Notes: generated by a model not told the origin, from the letters alone. Numbered from the stretch's first letter, positions 1 through 7,081 are shown. The stretch is DNA of 7,537 nucleotides from Sediminicola sp047612485 (GCA_047612485.1 JBLGAT010000117.1:1-7537), one strand, 5' to 3'. Numbers and translations are program-made.

Positions 1-102
1 ACTTTGAACAACACTAAAAATATAGAAAAGAAAGAGGAAAGGATCAAGGAATTTGTTGCAGAAATATTGAAGGCCTACCCGCCAATGATAACCTCAAAAT
101 AA
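1..102 (+). CDS. C-terminal end of an unrecognised protein (5' truncated)
   Basis: Frame 1 is open from the first base to a TAA at 100-102 and encodes 33 residues. They are lysine- and glutamate-rich and look like an amphipathic helix (KKEERIKEFVAEILKAYPP), followed by a short polar tail. An intrinsic terminator begins 20 bp after the stop, which supports a real gene end here. The visible part is too short to name a family, and the start lies outside the window. It is separated from the next gene by the terminator, so it probably belongs to a different transcript. Confidence 0.5.
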   Translation, partial: TLNNTKNIEKKEERIKEFVAEILKAYPPMITSK

Positions 103-121
103 ACAAGATTAAATATTAAAG

Positions 122-146
122 AACCGTCCGACCAGGGCGGTTTTTT
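122..146 (+). terminator. Rho-independent terminator of the upstream gene
   Basis: The arms AACCGTCC (122-129) and GGGCGGTT (135-142) pair over 8 bp with one G-T wobble, around the 5-nt loop GACCA. A run of Ts follows (six Ts at 141-146, then ATTT). It sits 20 bp after the stop of the truncated gene and about 75 bp before the hydroxylase start, so it should insulate the two genes. Confidence 0.85.
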
Positions 147-218
147 ATTTGTACAGAATCATATGAGCAGAAACATTAGTATCATTTTTTGTATCTTTAT
201 TTCTTTAAAAACATATCG

Positions 219-1970
219 ATGTCCTACAAGAGCAATCATATTTTAGATAAGCTTCCCAAGCACCTTAAGCAGTATATAAAACCTCAAAACTACGAGGATT
301 ACACCTCCATCAATCAAGCGGTTTGGCGGTATGTTATGCGAAAGAACGTGGACTACCTAAGTAGGGTGGCCCACAAAAGCTATATGGATGGACTTCAAAA
401 AACAGGTATTTCCATAAACCATATTCCCAATATGTACGGGATGAACCGTATTTTAAAGGAAATAGGATGGGCCGCAGTTGCTGTAGACGGGTTTATCCCG
501 CCTTCGGCATTTATGGAATTCCAGGCTTATAATATTTTGGTCATCGCGTCGGATATCCGTCAACTGAATCATATAGAATACACCCCGGCACCGGACATTA
601 TCCATGAAGGTGCGGGTCATGCCCCCATCATTGCCAATCCTGAGTATGCAGAATACCTCAGGCGTTTTGGAGAAATTGGCTGTAAGGCCATTTCCAGTGC
701 CAAGGATTATGAACTGTACGAGGCGGTACGACATTTATCCATCATAAAAGAGGCTTCGGACACCCCACAGGAAGAAGTGGACAAAGCAGAAAAAGGCATT
801 GAGGACCTGCAGCAGAACATGGGGGAGCCCAGTGAAATGGCCCTGATAAGGAACCTCCATTGGTGGACCGTGGAGTACGGCTTGATAGGAACCGTGGAAC
901 AACCTAAAATTTATGGGGCCGGACTATTATCCTCCATTGGTGAAAGCGCATGGTTCATGACGGATAAAGTAAAAAAGATCCCTTATACCATAGAGGCCGC
1001 ACACACCTCTTTCGACATTACCAAACCTCAACCACAACTTTTTGTTACCCTTGATTTCGCATTTTTAAGTCAGGTTTTGGAAGAGTTTGCCAATACCATG
1101 GCCTTACGCACGGGAGGTCTAAAGGGGATTACAAAACTCATCCACTCCAGCGCCTTGGGTACGGCAGAACTTAGTACCGGATTACAAATATCCGGTGTCT
1201 TTGATCGTGTGATCCAATTTGACGACAAACCTGCATATATAATAACAAAAGGCAATACCGCCCTTTCTTACAGGGAAAAAGAACTGGTAGGTCATAGCAC
1301 CAGACATCATGCAGATGGTTTTGGTTCTCCCATAGGGAAGCTCAAAGGTTTCAATTTAGCCATTGAGGATATGAGTCCACGGGATCTAAAGGCATATCAT
1401 ATTTATGAAGGAGAAACCGTTTCCTTAGAATTCGAGAGCGGGGTTAAGGTAATTGGCGATATTATTACAGGCACACGTAATCTGAGAGGGGAGATCATCC
1501 TGATTACTTTTGAAAACTGTACTGTAACCTACAAGGATGAAACCTTGTTCCAACCAGATTGGGGCCTATATCATATGGCCGTTGGCGAAAATATTTTCTC
1601 TGCCTATAACGGACCTGCCGACCTAGGCAGTTTTGATCTTGTTTCACACGAACTTACAGAAACCACCATTAAAACCAAAAAGACTAAAGAGACCATCCAA
1701 TTGGAATTGCTATACCAACAAATTAGGGAATTCAGGGAAGGAACAAATACAACCATCTCCAGAAACAAAGTTTTCCAAGAAGTGAAGGCCAATTACCCAA
1801 AAGACTGGCTACTTTCTATTGAACTTTATGAATTGGCAGTAAACAATGGGGATGAGGAGTTTGCTACAGAAATCGTGAAGCATCTTGAAATGGTGAAGCT
1901 GGAAAATCCAAAATTGGGCCACCTGATCGATGATGGTCTATCCTTGGTGGATCAAAGTCTGGTAGGTTAA
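219..1970 (+). CDS. Pterin-dependent aromatic amino acid hydroxylase (phenylalanine 4-monooxygenase type), long form
   Basis: 583 residues from the ATG at 219. The predicted reaction is hydroxylation of phenylalanine to tyrosine in the cytoplasm using O2, Fe(II) and a tetrahydropterin. The catalytic core is about residues 70-300. HEGAGH gives iron ligands H129 and H134, with the adjacent E130 as in PAH. WWTVEYGL supplies the third ligand, E219, followed by the family signature YGAGLLSS near 232-239. W215 aligns with PAH Trp326 (Phe in tryptophan hydroxylases), favouring a phenylalanine/tyrosine-type enzyme; this is an inference from hand alignment. No N-terminal ACT regulatory domain is seen. 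Two oddities: the spacing from H134 to E219 is 85 residues, against about 40 in animal PAH, because of a charged helical insert; and about 280 residues follow the core, a beta-rich then helical extension of unknown role. An in-frame TTG at 189 would add 10 residues but is less likely than the ATG, which has a normal A-rich leader. TATCTTTA at 192-199 could be a weak -7 box but lacks a matching -33 element. No pterin-4a-carbinolamine dehydratase gene is in view. Confidence 0.93.
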   Translation: MSYKSNHILDKLPKHLKQYIKPQNYEDYTSINQAVWRYVMRKNVDYLSRVAHKSYMDGLQKTGISINHIPNMYGMNRILKEIGWAAVAVDGFIPPSAFMEFQAYNILVIASDIRQLNHIEYTPAPDIIHEGAGHAPIIANPEYAEYLRRFGEIGCKAISSAKDYELYEAVRHLSIIKEASDTPQEEVDKAEKGIEDLQQNMGEPSEMALIRNLHWWTVEYGLIGTVEQPKIYGAGLLSSIGESAWFMTDKVKKIPYTIEAAHTSFDITKPQPQLFVTLDFAFLSQVLEEFANTMALRTGGLKGITKLIHSSALGTAELSTGLQISGVFDRVIQFDDKPAYIITKGNTALSYREKELVGHSTRHHADGFGSPIGKLKGFNLAIEDMSPRDLKAYHIYEGETVSLEFESGVKVIGDIITGTRNLRGEIILITFENCTVTYKDETLFQPDWGLYHMAVGENIFSAYNGPADLGSFDLVSHELTETTIKTKKTKETIQLELLYQQIREFREGTNTTISRNKVFQEVKANYPKDWLLSIELYELAVNNGDEEFATEIVKHLEMVKLENPKLGHLIDDGLSLVDQSLVG

Positions 1971-1982
1971 TAAAGAACCTGT

Positions 1983-2927
1983 CTAAAATCCCATAAAGGG
2001 ATAGGTTTGCTTTAGGGACTCCATTTTTTGTTCCAGCGATTTTAGAAATACCAAGTGCTGGCCAGAATTTGGATCAAAAGGTCTATGACTTAAACCTCTC
2101 TGGATTTCTCCTACTTTTTCCATAATGGGATAAGCTTTATTGTCTACCCAGCACTCCTTGAATTTTTCCCATATGTAGGTAATGGCCAAATCGCTGGGGT
2201 GCACCATGTCCTCCGCATAAAAACGATAATCGCGCAGCTCGTCCATCATAATCTCGTAAGAAGGGAAATAAGAAATGGACCCTTTCTCCAGCATCCTATG
2301 AATGGCCGTAATCAAGTGTGCCTTACTTCGTTGGTTTTCCACACAACCATCCTTTAAATGCCGTATCGGGGAGACCGTGAATACAAGCTGTACATGAGGA
2401 TTGTTAGACTGAATTAATTTGGTGATACGTTCCAAGCACGAGACTACCTCATCTAAGGAGAGCAATTCTTTGATAAATTGTTTTTGAGGTACTTTATGAC
2501 AATTGGCCACAACTGCACCCGATACCTTGCTGCGATACACCCATGAAGTTCCCAGGGTTATTAAAATGTGGGAAGCTTCCTTAATTTGTTGACGAGTTTG
2601 TTGCAACCCCGTATTCAATCGGTCCAAAAGAGTTTCCACAGAGGCATGGCTCAATATGGAGTGTCCATCAAAGCAATGCCAACGCTCATTTAAAAAGAAT
2701 ACATCGGCTTTGGTATACCCTTTTTCCGCAATCGCCCTAGTAAGCAAATTTTCAATGGCCAAAGGATGGAACAATATCCCAAATGGGTTACTTACAGAAC
2801 GAAATTTGTAATACCCCAACTTATTCCCAATATGCTCCGCGAAGCACGATCCCAAAGACAGGATATGACCTTCGTAGGTTATGGCGTTTTGAGCTTTTTC
2901 CAGTTGCACTTGTGTTTGAAGCTTCAT
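1983..2927 (-). CDS. GSCFA-domain protein (SGNH-hydrolase-like)
   Basis: 314 residues, ATG at 2927-2925 and stop TAG at 1985-1983. The defining motif is visible as LSLGSCFAEHIG, with G26-S27-C28-F29-A30. Further conserved-looking blocks are NPFGILFHP (about 47-55), TLGTSWVY (124-131), VSPIRH (185-190) and EDMVHPSD (239-246). The layout resembles the SGNH/GDSL fold: a nucleophile Ser in an N-terminal G-S-C block and a C-terminal D-x-x-H pair (D240, H243). An esterase or acyltransferase-like activity is therefore plausible, but no substrate is known to me for this family. No signal peptide or membrane segment is seen, so it is probably cytoplasmic. It lies downstream of alaS on the same strand, 101 bp away, and converges on the hydroxylase gene with 12 bp between stops. 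Co-transcription with alaS is possible, but a hairpin lies in the gap. The family call is firm; the function is open. Confidence 0.9.
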   Translation of the reverse strand: MKLQTQVQLEKAQNAITYEGHILSLGSCFAEHIGNKLGYYKFRSVSNPFGILFHPLAIENLLTRAIAEKGYTKADVFFLNERWHCFDGHSILSHASVETLLDRLNTGLQQTRQQIKEASHILITLGTSWVYRSKVSGAVVANCHKVPQKQFIKELLSLDEVVSCLERITKLIQSNNPHVQLVFTVSPIRHLKDGCVENQRSKAHLITAIHRMLEKGSISYFPSYEIMMDELRDYRFYAEDMVHPSDLAITYIWEKFKECWVDNKAYPIMEKVGEIQRGLSHRPFDPNSGQHLVFLKSLEQKMESLKQTYPFMGF

Positions 2928-2944
2928 GGTATATTCTATTTAGC

Positions 2945-2979
2945 AAAACACCCAAATGATATCAAAAATCAAATGGGTG
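2945..2979 (-). terminator. Imperfect hairpin between alaS and the GSCFA gene; possible weak terminator or attenuator
   Basis: On the minus strand CACCCA (2979-2974) pairs with TGGGTG (2954-2949). Then comes a 2x2 mismatch, then four more pairs (TGAT with ATCA) around a short A/T-rich loop. Only four Ts follow (2948-2945) before GC. It is 50 nt after the alaS stop and its T run ends about 17 nt before the GSCFA ATG. That leaves no room for a separate promoter between hairpin and start. I see no TAnnTTTG box in the gap. Leaky termination, an RNA-processing or stability hairpin, or chance are all possible. Confidence 0.4.
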
Positions 2980-3028
2980 CTTCTTTTACTTGTATTAGTT
3001 TTCTACTGCAATCTAAGGGGAACTATGC

Positions 3029-5644
3029 TTATTGCAGATATTCTTTTGCTTTTTCCAATGCCTCAGGGATCCCTGCCGGATGTTTACCTCCTGCCGTTGC
3101 AAAGAAAGGTTGCCCCCCTCCTCCTCCCTGGATAAGTTTGCCCAATTCACGGACAATGGTTCCTGCATTCAATTTCTTCGAAGCCACCAACTCCTTGGAG
3201 ATATAACAGGACAACGAGGCTTTTCCTTCATGTTCAGTAGCGAACAATAAGAACAGATCGGTTTTATTGGCACCCATCTCAAAGGACAGGTCCTTGATAC
3301 TCCCTGCACCCAAATCTACCTTCTTGGCCAGAAATTGGATCCCGTTTACTTCAGATAATTCGTTCAACAGATCTCCTTTTACATTTTTCGCCTTTTCCTT
3401 CAACAATGCCTCTACCTGTTTTTTAAGAACATTGTTTTCCTCTTGCAACGATTCTACCACCTTTTTTGGATCTGGGGCATTGTTCAACAAGTCCTTTATT
3501 TCAAATAAGGTCCTGTTGTTCTCAAAATAGAAATCCTTAACTGCATCCGACGTTATGGCCTCTATCCTTCTAATTCCAGATGCCACGGCACCCTCAGATC
3601 TAATTTTAAAATGCCATATATCGGCAGTATTGTTCACATGGGTCCCCCCGCAAAGTTCTATGGATTTCCCGAATCGAACGGTACGTACGGCATCCCCATA
3701 TTTCTCGCCAAAAAGGGCCATGGCCCCCTGTTTCAAGGCATCTTCCATAGGTACGCTCCTGTGTTCTTCAAGGGGTATCCGACCATCGATCCTAGCGTTT
3801 ACAAAATCTTCCACTTCCCTTAGCTCATTTACCGTGAGCTTCGCAAAATGGGAAAAATCAAAACGTAAATATTTGGAATGGACGGCAGATCCCTTCTGTT
3901 CAACGTGGGCGCCCAATACCTCTCTTAGGGCCTGGTGCAATAAATGTGTTGCGGTATGGTTGGCAGCAGTACGATGTCTTTGGTTTTGGTCCACGACCGC
4001 CTTGAATTTCTCCGAAACATTCTCTGGCAGATCCTTGCTGAAGTGCAATATTTCATTGTTTTCCTTCTTGGTATCCAAGATGTAGATCACATCCCCATTA
4101 GAGGTCTCCAAGTATCCTTTATCCCCTACTTGTCCTCCCCCTTCCGGATAAAATGGGGTCATATTGAATACCAATTGATACTGTTCCCCTTCTTTTTTGG
4201 AGGTCACCTTCCTATACTTCACCAACTTTACATTGGCCTCCAAACTATCATATCCTACAAATTCCTGTTCCAGATCATTAAATATGATGGTCCAATCTTC
4301 TTTGGATACTTCAGAAGCCGAACGGGAACGGGTCTTCTGTTCCTGCATAGCCACTTCAAATCCTTTTTCGTCCAATTGAAATCCTCTTTCCCCAAGAATT
4401 AGGGAGGTAAGGTCTATTGGAAACCCGTAGGTATCATAAAGCTCAAATGCCTTTCTGCCATCTATCAGTTTTCCTTTGGCATTCGCCAAAACGCTATCCA
4501 ACAACACCAAGCCTTGATCCATAGTCTTTAAGAATGAATGCTCTTCTTCCTTGACCACGTTCTCTATCAACTGGTGTTGTTCCTTCAACTCTGGGAATGC
4601 ATGGCCCATGGTACTGCTGAGTACCTGAACCAATCTGTACATAAAGGGTTCTTTGGTGTCCAAAAATGTGAACCCGTATCGAATGGCCCTTCGGAGTATT
4701 CTGCGGATCACATAACCCGCACCTGTATTACTAGGCAATTGCCCATCGGCAATGGAAAATGATACAGCGCGAATATGGTCGGCAATCACTCTAATGGCGA
4801 TGTCCGTTTCTTCACTTTTCCCGTATTCGGAATTGGTAATGGTCTCTATCTCCCTTATTATTGGGATAAACACATCTGTATCATAGCTAGATTTTACCCC
4901 TTGTAGCACCATACACAGGCGTTCAAAACCCATTCCGGTATCCACATGCTTTGCTGGCAACGATTCAAGGCTACCATCGGCCTTTCTATTGTATTGCATA
5001 AAGACCAGGTTCCAGATTTCCACAACTTGTGGGTGATCTTGATTGACCAATGATGCCCCAGAAACTCTGGCTTTTTCTTCCTTGGAACGGATATCTACGT
5101 GTATTTCTGAGCAAGGGCCACAAGGGCCTTGATCCCCCATTTCCCAAAAATTGTCCTTTTTATTCCCATAAATGATACGTTCTTCGGGAACTATAGCTTT
5201 CCATAGTTCCAAAGCTTCTGTATCCATTCCTAGGTTATCTGCATCCTTGCTTCCTTCGAACACGGAAACATATAGGCTCTCCTTGTCAATTTTGTAAACT
5301 TCTGTCAAAAGTTCCCAAGCCCAGGCAATTGCTTCTTTCTTAAAATAGTCTCCAAAGCTCCAATTCCCCAACATCTCGAACATGGTATGGTGGTAGGTAT
5401 CCTTGCCCACTTCTTCCAGGTCATTGTGCTTCCCGCTGACCCTAAGGCATTTTTGGGAATCCGTAGCCCTTTTGGATTTGGGCACACTGTTCCCCAAAAA
5501 GAACTCCTTAAACTGGTTCATGCCAGCATTGGTGAACATCAGGGTAGGATCGTCCTTAATGACCATAGGGGCCGAGGGCACAATCCTGTGTGTTTTTTCT
5601 TTGAAAAATTCTAAAAACGTATTTCTTGCTTCTTGGGATTTCAT
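3029..5644 (-). CDS. alaS: Alanyl-tRNA synthetase
   Basis: 871 residues, close to the 876 of E. coli AlaRS. It charges tRNA-Ala and clears mischarged Ser/Gly in the cytoplasm. The class II catalytic domain starts at once (MKSQEARNTFLEFF). It includes MFTNAGMNQFKEFFLG (36-51), the CLRVSGKHNDLE block and FEMLGNWSFGDYF (motif 2 region), and GMGFERL (about 237-243, motif 3). The editing domain carries HTATH (H563, H567) and CGGTH (C665, H669), matching the E. coli Zn ligands almost residue for residue. A coiled linker (about 725-755) leads to the C-terminal DHHA1-type domain with the glycine-rich GGGGGQP and ATAGGKHPAG. The reading frame continues upstream to a GTG at 5725. The ATG at 5644-5642 is preferred because the family begins at this MKS, and because a -7 promoter box lies at 5732-5725, which would leave the upstream extension in the leader. 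It is divergent from the M23 peptidase gene. Confidence 0.98.
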   Translation of the reverse strand: MKSQEARNTFLEFFKEKTHRIVPSAPMVIKDDPTLMFTNAGMNQFKEFFLGNSVPKSKRATDSQKCLRVSGKHNDLEEVGKDTYHHTMFEMLGNWSFGDYFKKEAIAWAWELLTEVYKIDKESLYVSVFEGSKDADNLGMDTEALELWKAIVPEERIIYGNKKDNFWEMGDQGPCGPCSEIHVDIRSKEEKARVSGASLVNQDHPQVVEIWNLVFMQYNRKADGSLESLPAKHVDTGMGFERLCMVLQGVKSSYDTDVFIPIIREIETITNSEYGKSEETDIAIRVIADHIRAVSFSIADGQLPSNTGAGYVIRRILRRAIRYGFTFLDTKEPFMYRLVQVLSSTMGHAFPELKEQHQLIENVVKEEEHSFLKTMDQGLVLLDSVLANAKGKLIDGRKAFELYDTYGFPIDLTSLILGERGFQLDEKGFEVAMQEQKTRSRSASEVSKEDWTIIFNDLEQEFVGYDSLEANVKLVKYRKVTSKKEGEQYQLVFNMTPFYPEGGGQVGDKGYLETSNGDVIYILDTKKENNEILHFSKDLPENVSEKFKAVVDQNQRHRTAANHTATHLLHQALREVLGAHVEQKGSAVHSKYLRFDFSHFAKLTVNELREVEDFVNARIDGRIPLEEHRSVPMEDALKQGAMALFGEKYGDAVRTVRFGKSIELCGGTHVNNTADIWHFKIRSEGAVASGIRRIEAITSDAVKDFYFENNRTLFEIKDLLNNAPDPKKVVESLQEENNVLKKQVEALLKEKAKNVKGDLLNELSEVNGIQFLAKKVDLGAGSIKDLSFEMGANKTDLFLLFATEHEGKASLSCYISKELVASKKLNAGTIVRELGKLIQGGGGGQPFFATAGGKHPAGIPEALEKAKEYLQ

Positions 5645-5669
5645 GTAATATGGTAAGCTTTTTATAAAA

Positions 5670-5688
5670 TTGGCAGTTTGTGCCAAAC
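5670..5688. repeat. Nested inverted repeat in the alaS / peptidase divergent region; possible operator
   Basis: TTGGCA (5670-5675) and TGCCAA (5681-5686) form a perfect 6-bp inverted repeat with a 5-bp centre. A second, overlapping one is formed by GTTTG (5676-5680) and CAAAC (5684-5688) around TGC. It covers the -33 element of the rightward promoter and lies in the alaS leader, about 26 bp before the alaS ATG. It could be a binding site for a dimeric regulator (DNA level) or a hairpin in the alaS leader (RNA level). Only the symmetry is seen; the role is inferred. Confidence 0.45.
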
Positions 5689-5702
5689 AATTTTTATATT
5701 TG
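5670..5702 (+). promoter_or_regulatory. Candidate promoter of the M23-MerR-LemA cluster
   Basis: TATATTTG at 5695-5702 matches the Bacteroidota -7 consensus TAnnTTTG exactly. A TTG at 5670-5672 lies 22 bp upstream, within the 17-23 bp spacing reported for Flavobacterium promoters (-33 element). The predicted start near 5708 leaves a leader of about 40 nt, A/T-rich and without a Shine-Dalgarno sequence, before the ATG at 5748. The -33 element is part of the inverted repeat at 5670-5686, so a protein bound there would be expected to affect this promoter. Confidence 0.55.
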
Positions 5703-5724
5703 TTTGTTGCGATAATTGAGAGCA

Positions 5725-5732
5725 CAAAAATA
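5725..5732 (-). promoter_or_regulatory. Candidate Bacteroidota -7 box for alaS
   Basis: Read on the minus strand, the box is TATTTTTG, an exact match to the TAnnTTTG consensus used by the primary sigma factor of Bacteroidota. Transcription would start near 5719 and give a leader of about 75 nt before the alaS ATG. No clear -33 TTG is seen at the usual distance upstream, which would fall inside the start of the peptidase gene, so the call rests on the -7 box and its position alone. Confidence 0.45.
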
Positions 5733-5747
5733 GGATAATTTCCATTT

Positions 5748-6725
5748 ATGTCTAAAGTAAAATATTTTTACGACCCGGACACTCTTTCGTATCGAAAGAT
5801 AGAGCCCAAGAAATCTAGAAAATATAGGAACTTAACGTTTTTTCTGTTGGGTTCGGCCATCTTTGGTCTTCTGGGACTTACCATCATTTTAAACACGAGC
5901 ATTTTAAATACCCCAAGGGAACTTTCCCTTCAGCGGGAGGTAAAAAATTACGAGCTACAATTTGAGCTTTTGGGTAAGAAAATGGAACAAATGGAACAGG
6001 TCCTGGCCAATATTGAGGATAGGGACAACAATATCTACCGCTTGTATTTTGAAGCCAATCCTATTCCTGAAGAACAACGGAGAGCAGGTTTTGGTGGAGT
6101 CAACAGGTACAAATCATTGGAGGGTTTCAATAATTCTGAAATGATAATGGGCACCTCCAAACGCATGGATATCATTCAAAAACAAATGGTGATTCAATCA
6201 AAATCTTTGGACGAAATTACTAAACTGGCCGCAGAAAAGGAAAAATTATTGGCGGCCATCCCAGCGATACAGCCTATTTCCAATGACAAACTTACCCGTA
6301 TGGCTTCGGGTTACGGATGGCGATCGGACCCATTTACCAAAGCACGTAAAATGCATTGGGGAATGGATTTCACCTCTCCAAAAGGAACACCCATCTATGC
6401 CTCAGGTGATGGTAAGGTCATTAGGGCCGATAATAATTCTTCGGGCTATGGGAAGCACATTCGCATAGATCACGGGTATGGATATATCAGTCTTTACGGA
6501 CATATGAGCAATTATAATGTCAAGGCAAGGCAACTGGTAAAAAGAGGAGACCTCATCGGTTTTGTAGGGAGTACGGGTCGTTCAGAAGCCCCACATTTAC
6601 ATTATGAAGTATGGAAAGATGGTGGTCGCATCAACCCTATTAATTTTTACTATGGAAGTTTAACGGCAGAAGAGTTTGAAAACATGCTGAAATACGCCAT
6701 ACAAGAAAACCAATCTCTGGATTAA
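5748..6725 (+). CDS. Membrane-anchored M23 (LytM-type) metallopeptidase
   Basis: 325 residues. A short basic cytoplasmic N-terminus is followed by one membrane segment (about 29-50, FFLLGSAIFGLLGLTIIL), with no cleavage site apparent. A coiled-coil-like stalk follows (about 57-95 and 140-170), then a C-terminal peptidase M23 domain (about 183-300). The zinc and catalytic residues are all present: H203 and D207 in HWGMD, H252 in GHMS, and H283 and H285 in PHLHYEV. This indicates an active periplasmic peptidoglycan endopeptidase, unlike the degenerate EnvC/NlpD type that only activates amidases. It would cut peptide cross-links during wall growth or division. The start ATG fits a 40-nt leader after the promoter at 5670-5702. 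The MerR-type gene begins 2 bp after its stop, which strongly suggests one transcript. The physiological role within envelope growth cannot be told from sequence. Confidence 0.93.
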   Translation: MSKVKYFYDPDTLSYRKIEPKKSRKYRNLTFFLLGSAIFGLLGLTIILNTSILNTPRELSLQREVKNYELQFELLGKKMEQMEQVLANIEDRDNNIYRLYFEANPIPEEQRRAGFGGVNRYKSLEGFNNSEMIMGTSKRMDIIQKQMVIQSKSLDEITKLAAEKEKLLAAIPAIQPISNDKLTRMASGYGWRSDPFTKARKMHWGMDFTSPKGTPIYASGDGKVIRADNNSSGYGKHIRIDHGYGYISLYGHMSNYNVKARQLVKRGDLIGFVGSTGRSEAPHLHYEVWKDGGRINPINFYYGSLTAEEFENMLKYAIQENQSLD

Positions 6726-6726
6726 G

Positions 6727-7056
6727 ATGCATATACAACTTCCTGAAAAAAGATATTATGGTATTGGGGAAGTCGCCAAAGCCTTTAACGTGAATACGTC
6801 GCTCATCCGTTTCTGGGAGAAGGAGTTTGATGTGCTACAGCCAAAAAAAAATGCCAAGGGCAATAGAAAATTCACCCCTCAGGACATTAAAAATTTACAA
6901 TTGATCTTTCATTTGGTGAAAGAGCGCGGTTTTACCTTGGAAGGGGCCAAAACCCATTTAAAGGAGGAAAAGTTAAAGACCCTTTCTACCTTTGATATTA
7001 TTTCCAAATTGGAGGGGATCAAGGCAGAGCTCATAAAAATCAAAAACCAACTTTAA
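6727..7056 (+). CDS. Small MerR-family transcriptional regulator
   Basis: 109 residues. The N-terminal MerR winged helix-turn-helix is clear: YGIGEVAKAFNVNTSLIRFW (about 11-30), a wing around GNRKFTPQD (45-53), then the third and fourth helices to about residue 79 (LVKERGFTLEGAKTHLK). A short leucine/isoleucine-patterned helix (about 88-109) probably forms the dimerising coiled coil. There is no effector-binding domain and not a single cysteine, so metal or redox sensing of the classical MerR kind is unlikely. The start is 2 bp beyond the peptidase stop, without a Shine-Dalgarno sequence, and the next gene follows after 25 bp. It thus lies inside an envelope-related transcript, which suggests, but does not show, local regulation of the cluster or of alaS. 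Proteins of this architecture are common in Flavobacteriia. Confidence 0.9.
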   Translation: MHIQLPEKRYYGIGEVAKAFNVNTSLIRFWEKEFDVLQPKKNAKGNRKFTPQDIKNLQLIFHLVKERGFTLEGAKTHLKEEKLKTLSTFDIISKLEGIKAELIKIKNQL

Positions 7057-7081
7057 CACTAACTATAAAAAATAATTATCA

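Noticed and set aside
192..199. TATCTTTA as the hydroxylase promoter -7 box
   Set aside because: The last consensus base differs (A for G) and no TTG lies 17-23 bp upstream, so it is mentioned only as a possibility.
189..218. TTG-initiated N-terminal extension of the hydroxylase by 10 residues
   Set aside because: The ATG at 219 is a stronger start with a normal A-rich leader, and the extension falls on a possible -7 box (TATCTTTA, 192-199).
1964..1980. AGGTT-AATAAAG-AACCT hairpin as a terminator
   Set aside because: The stem has only 5 bp with two G-C pairs and no following T run on either strand.
2766..3206. 146-codon plus-strand open frame across the GSCFA start and alaS end
   Set aside because: It is a shadow of two well-supported minus-strand genes, with no family features and no promoter or leader of its own.
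3555..4402. Several long plus-strand open frames antisense to alaS
   Set aside because: They overlap the AlaRS editing domain and linker in other frames and have compositions typical of antisense shadows (Ser/Pro/Phe-rich, no recognisable domain).
5645..5725. 27-residue N-terminal extension of AlaRS from a GTG at 5725
   Set aside because: AlaRS proteins begin at the MKS matching the ATG at 5644, and a candidate promoter box abuts the GTG.
5978..6000. Short tandem repeat ATGGAACA/ATGGAACAGG in the peptidase gene
   Set aside because: It encodes MEQMEQ within the coiled-coil stalk; heptad-like coding constraint explains it.
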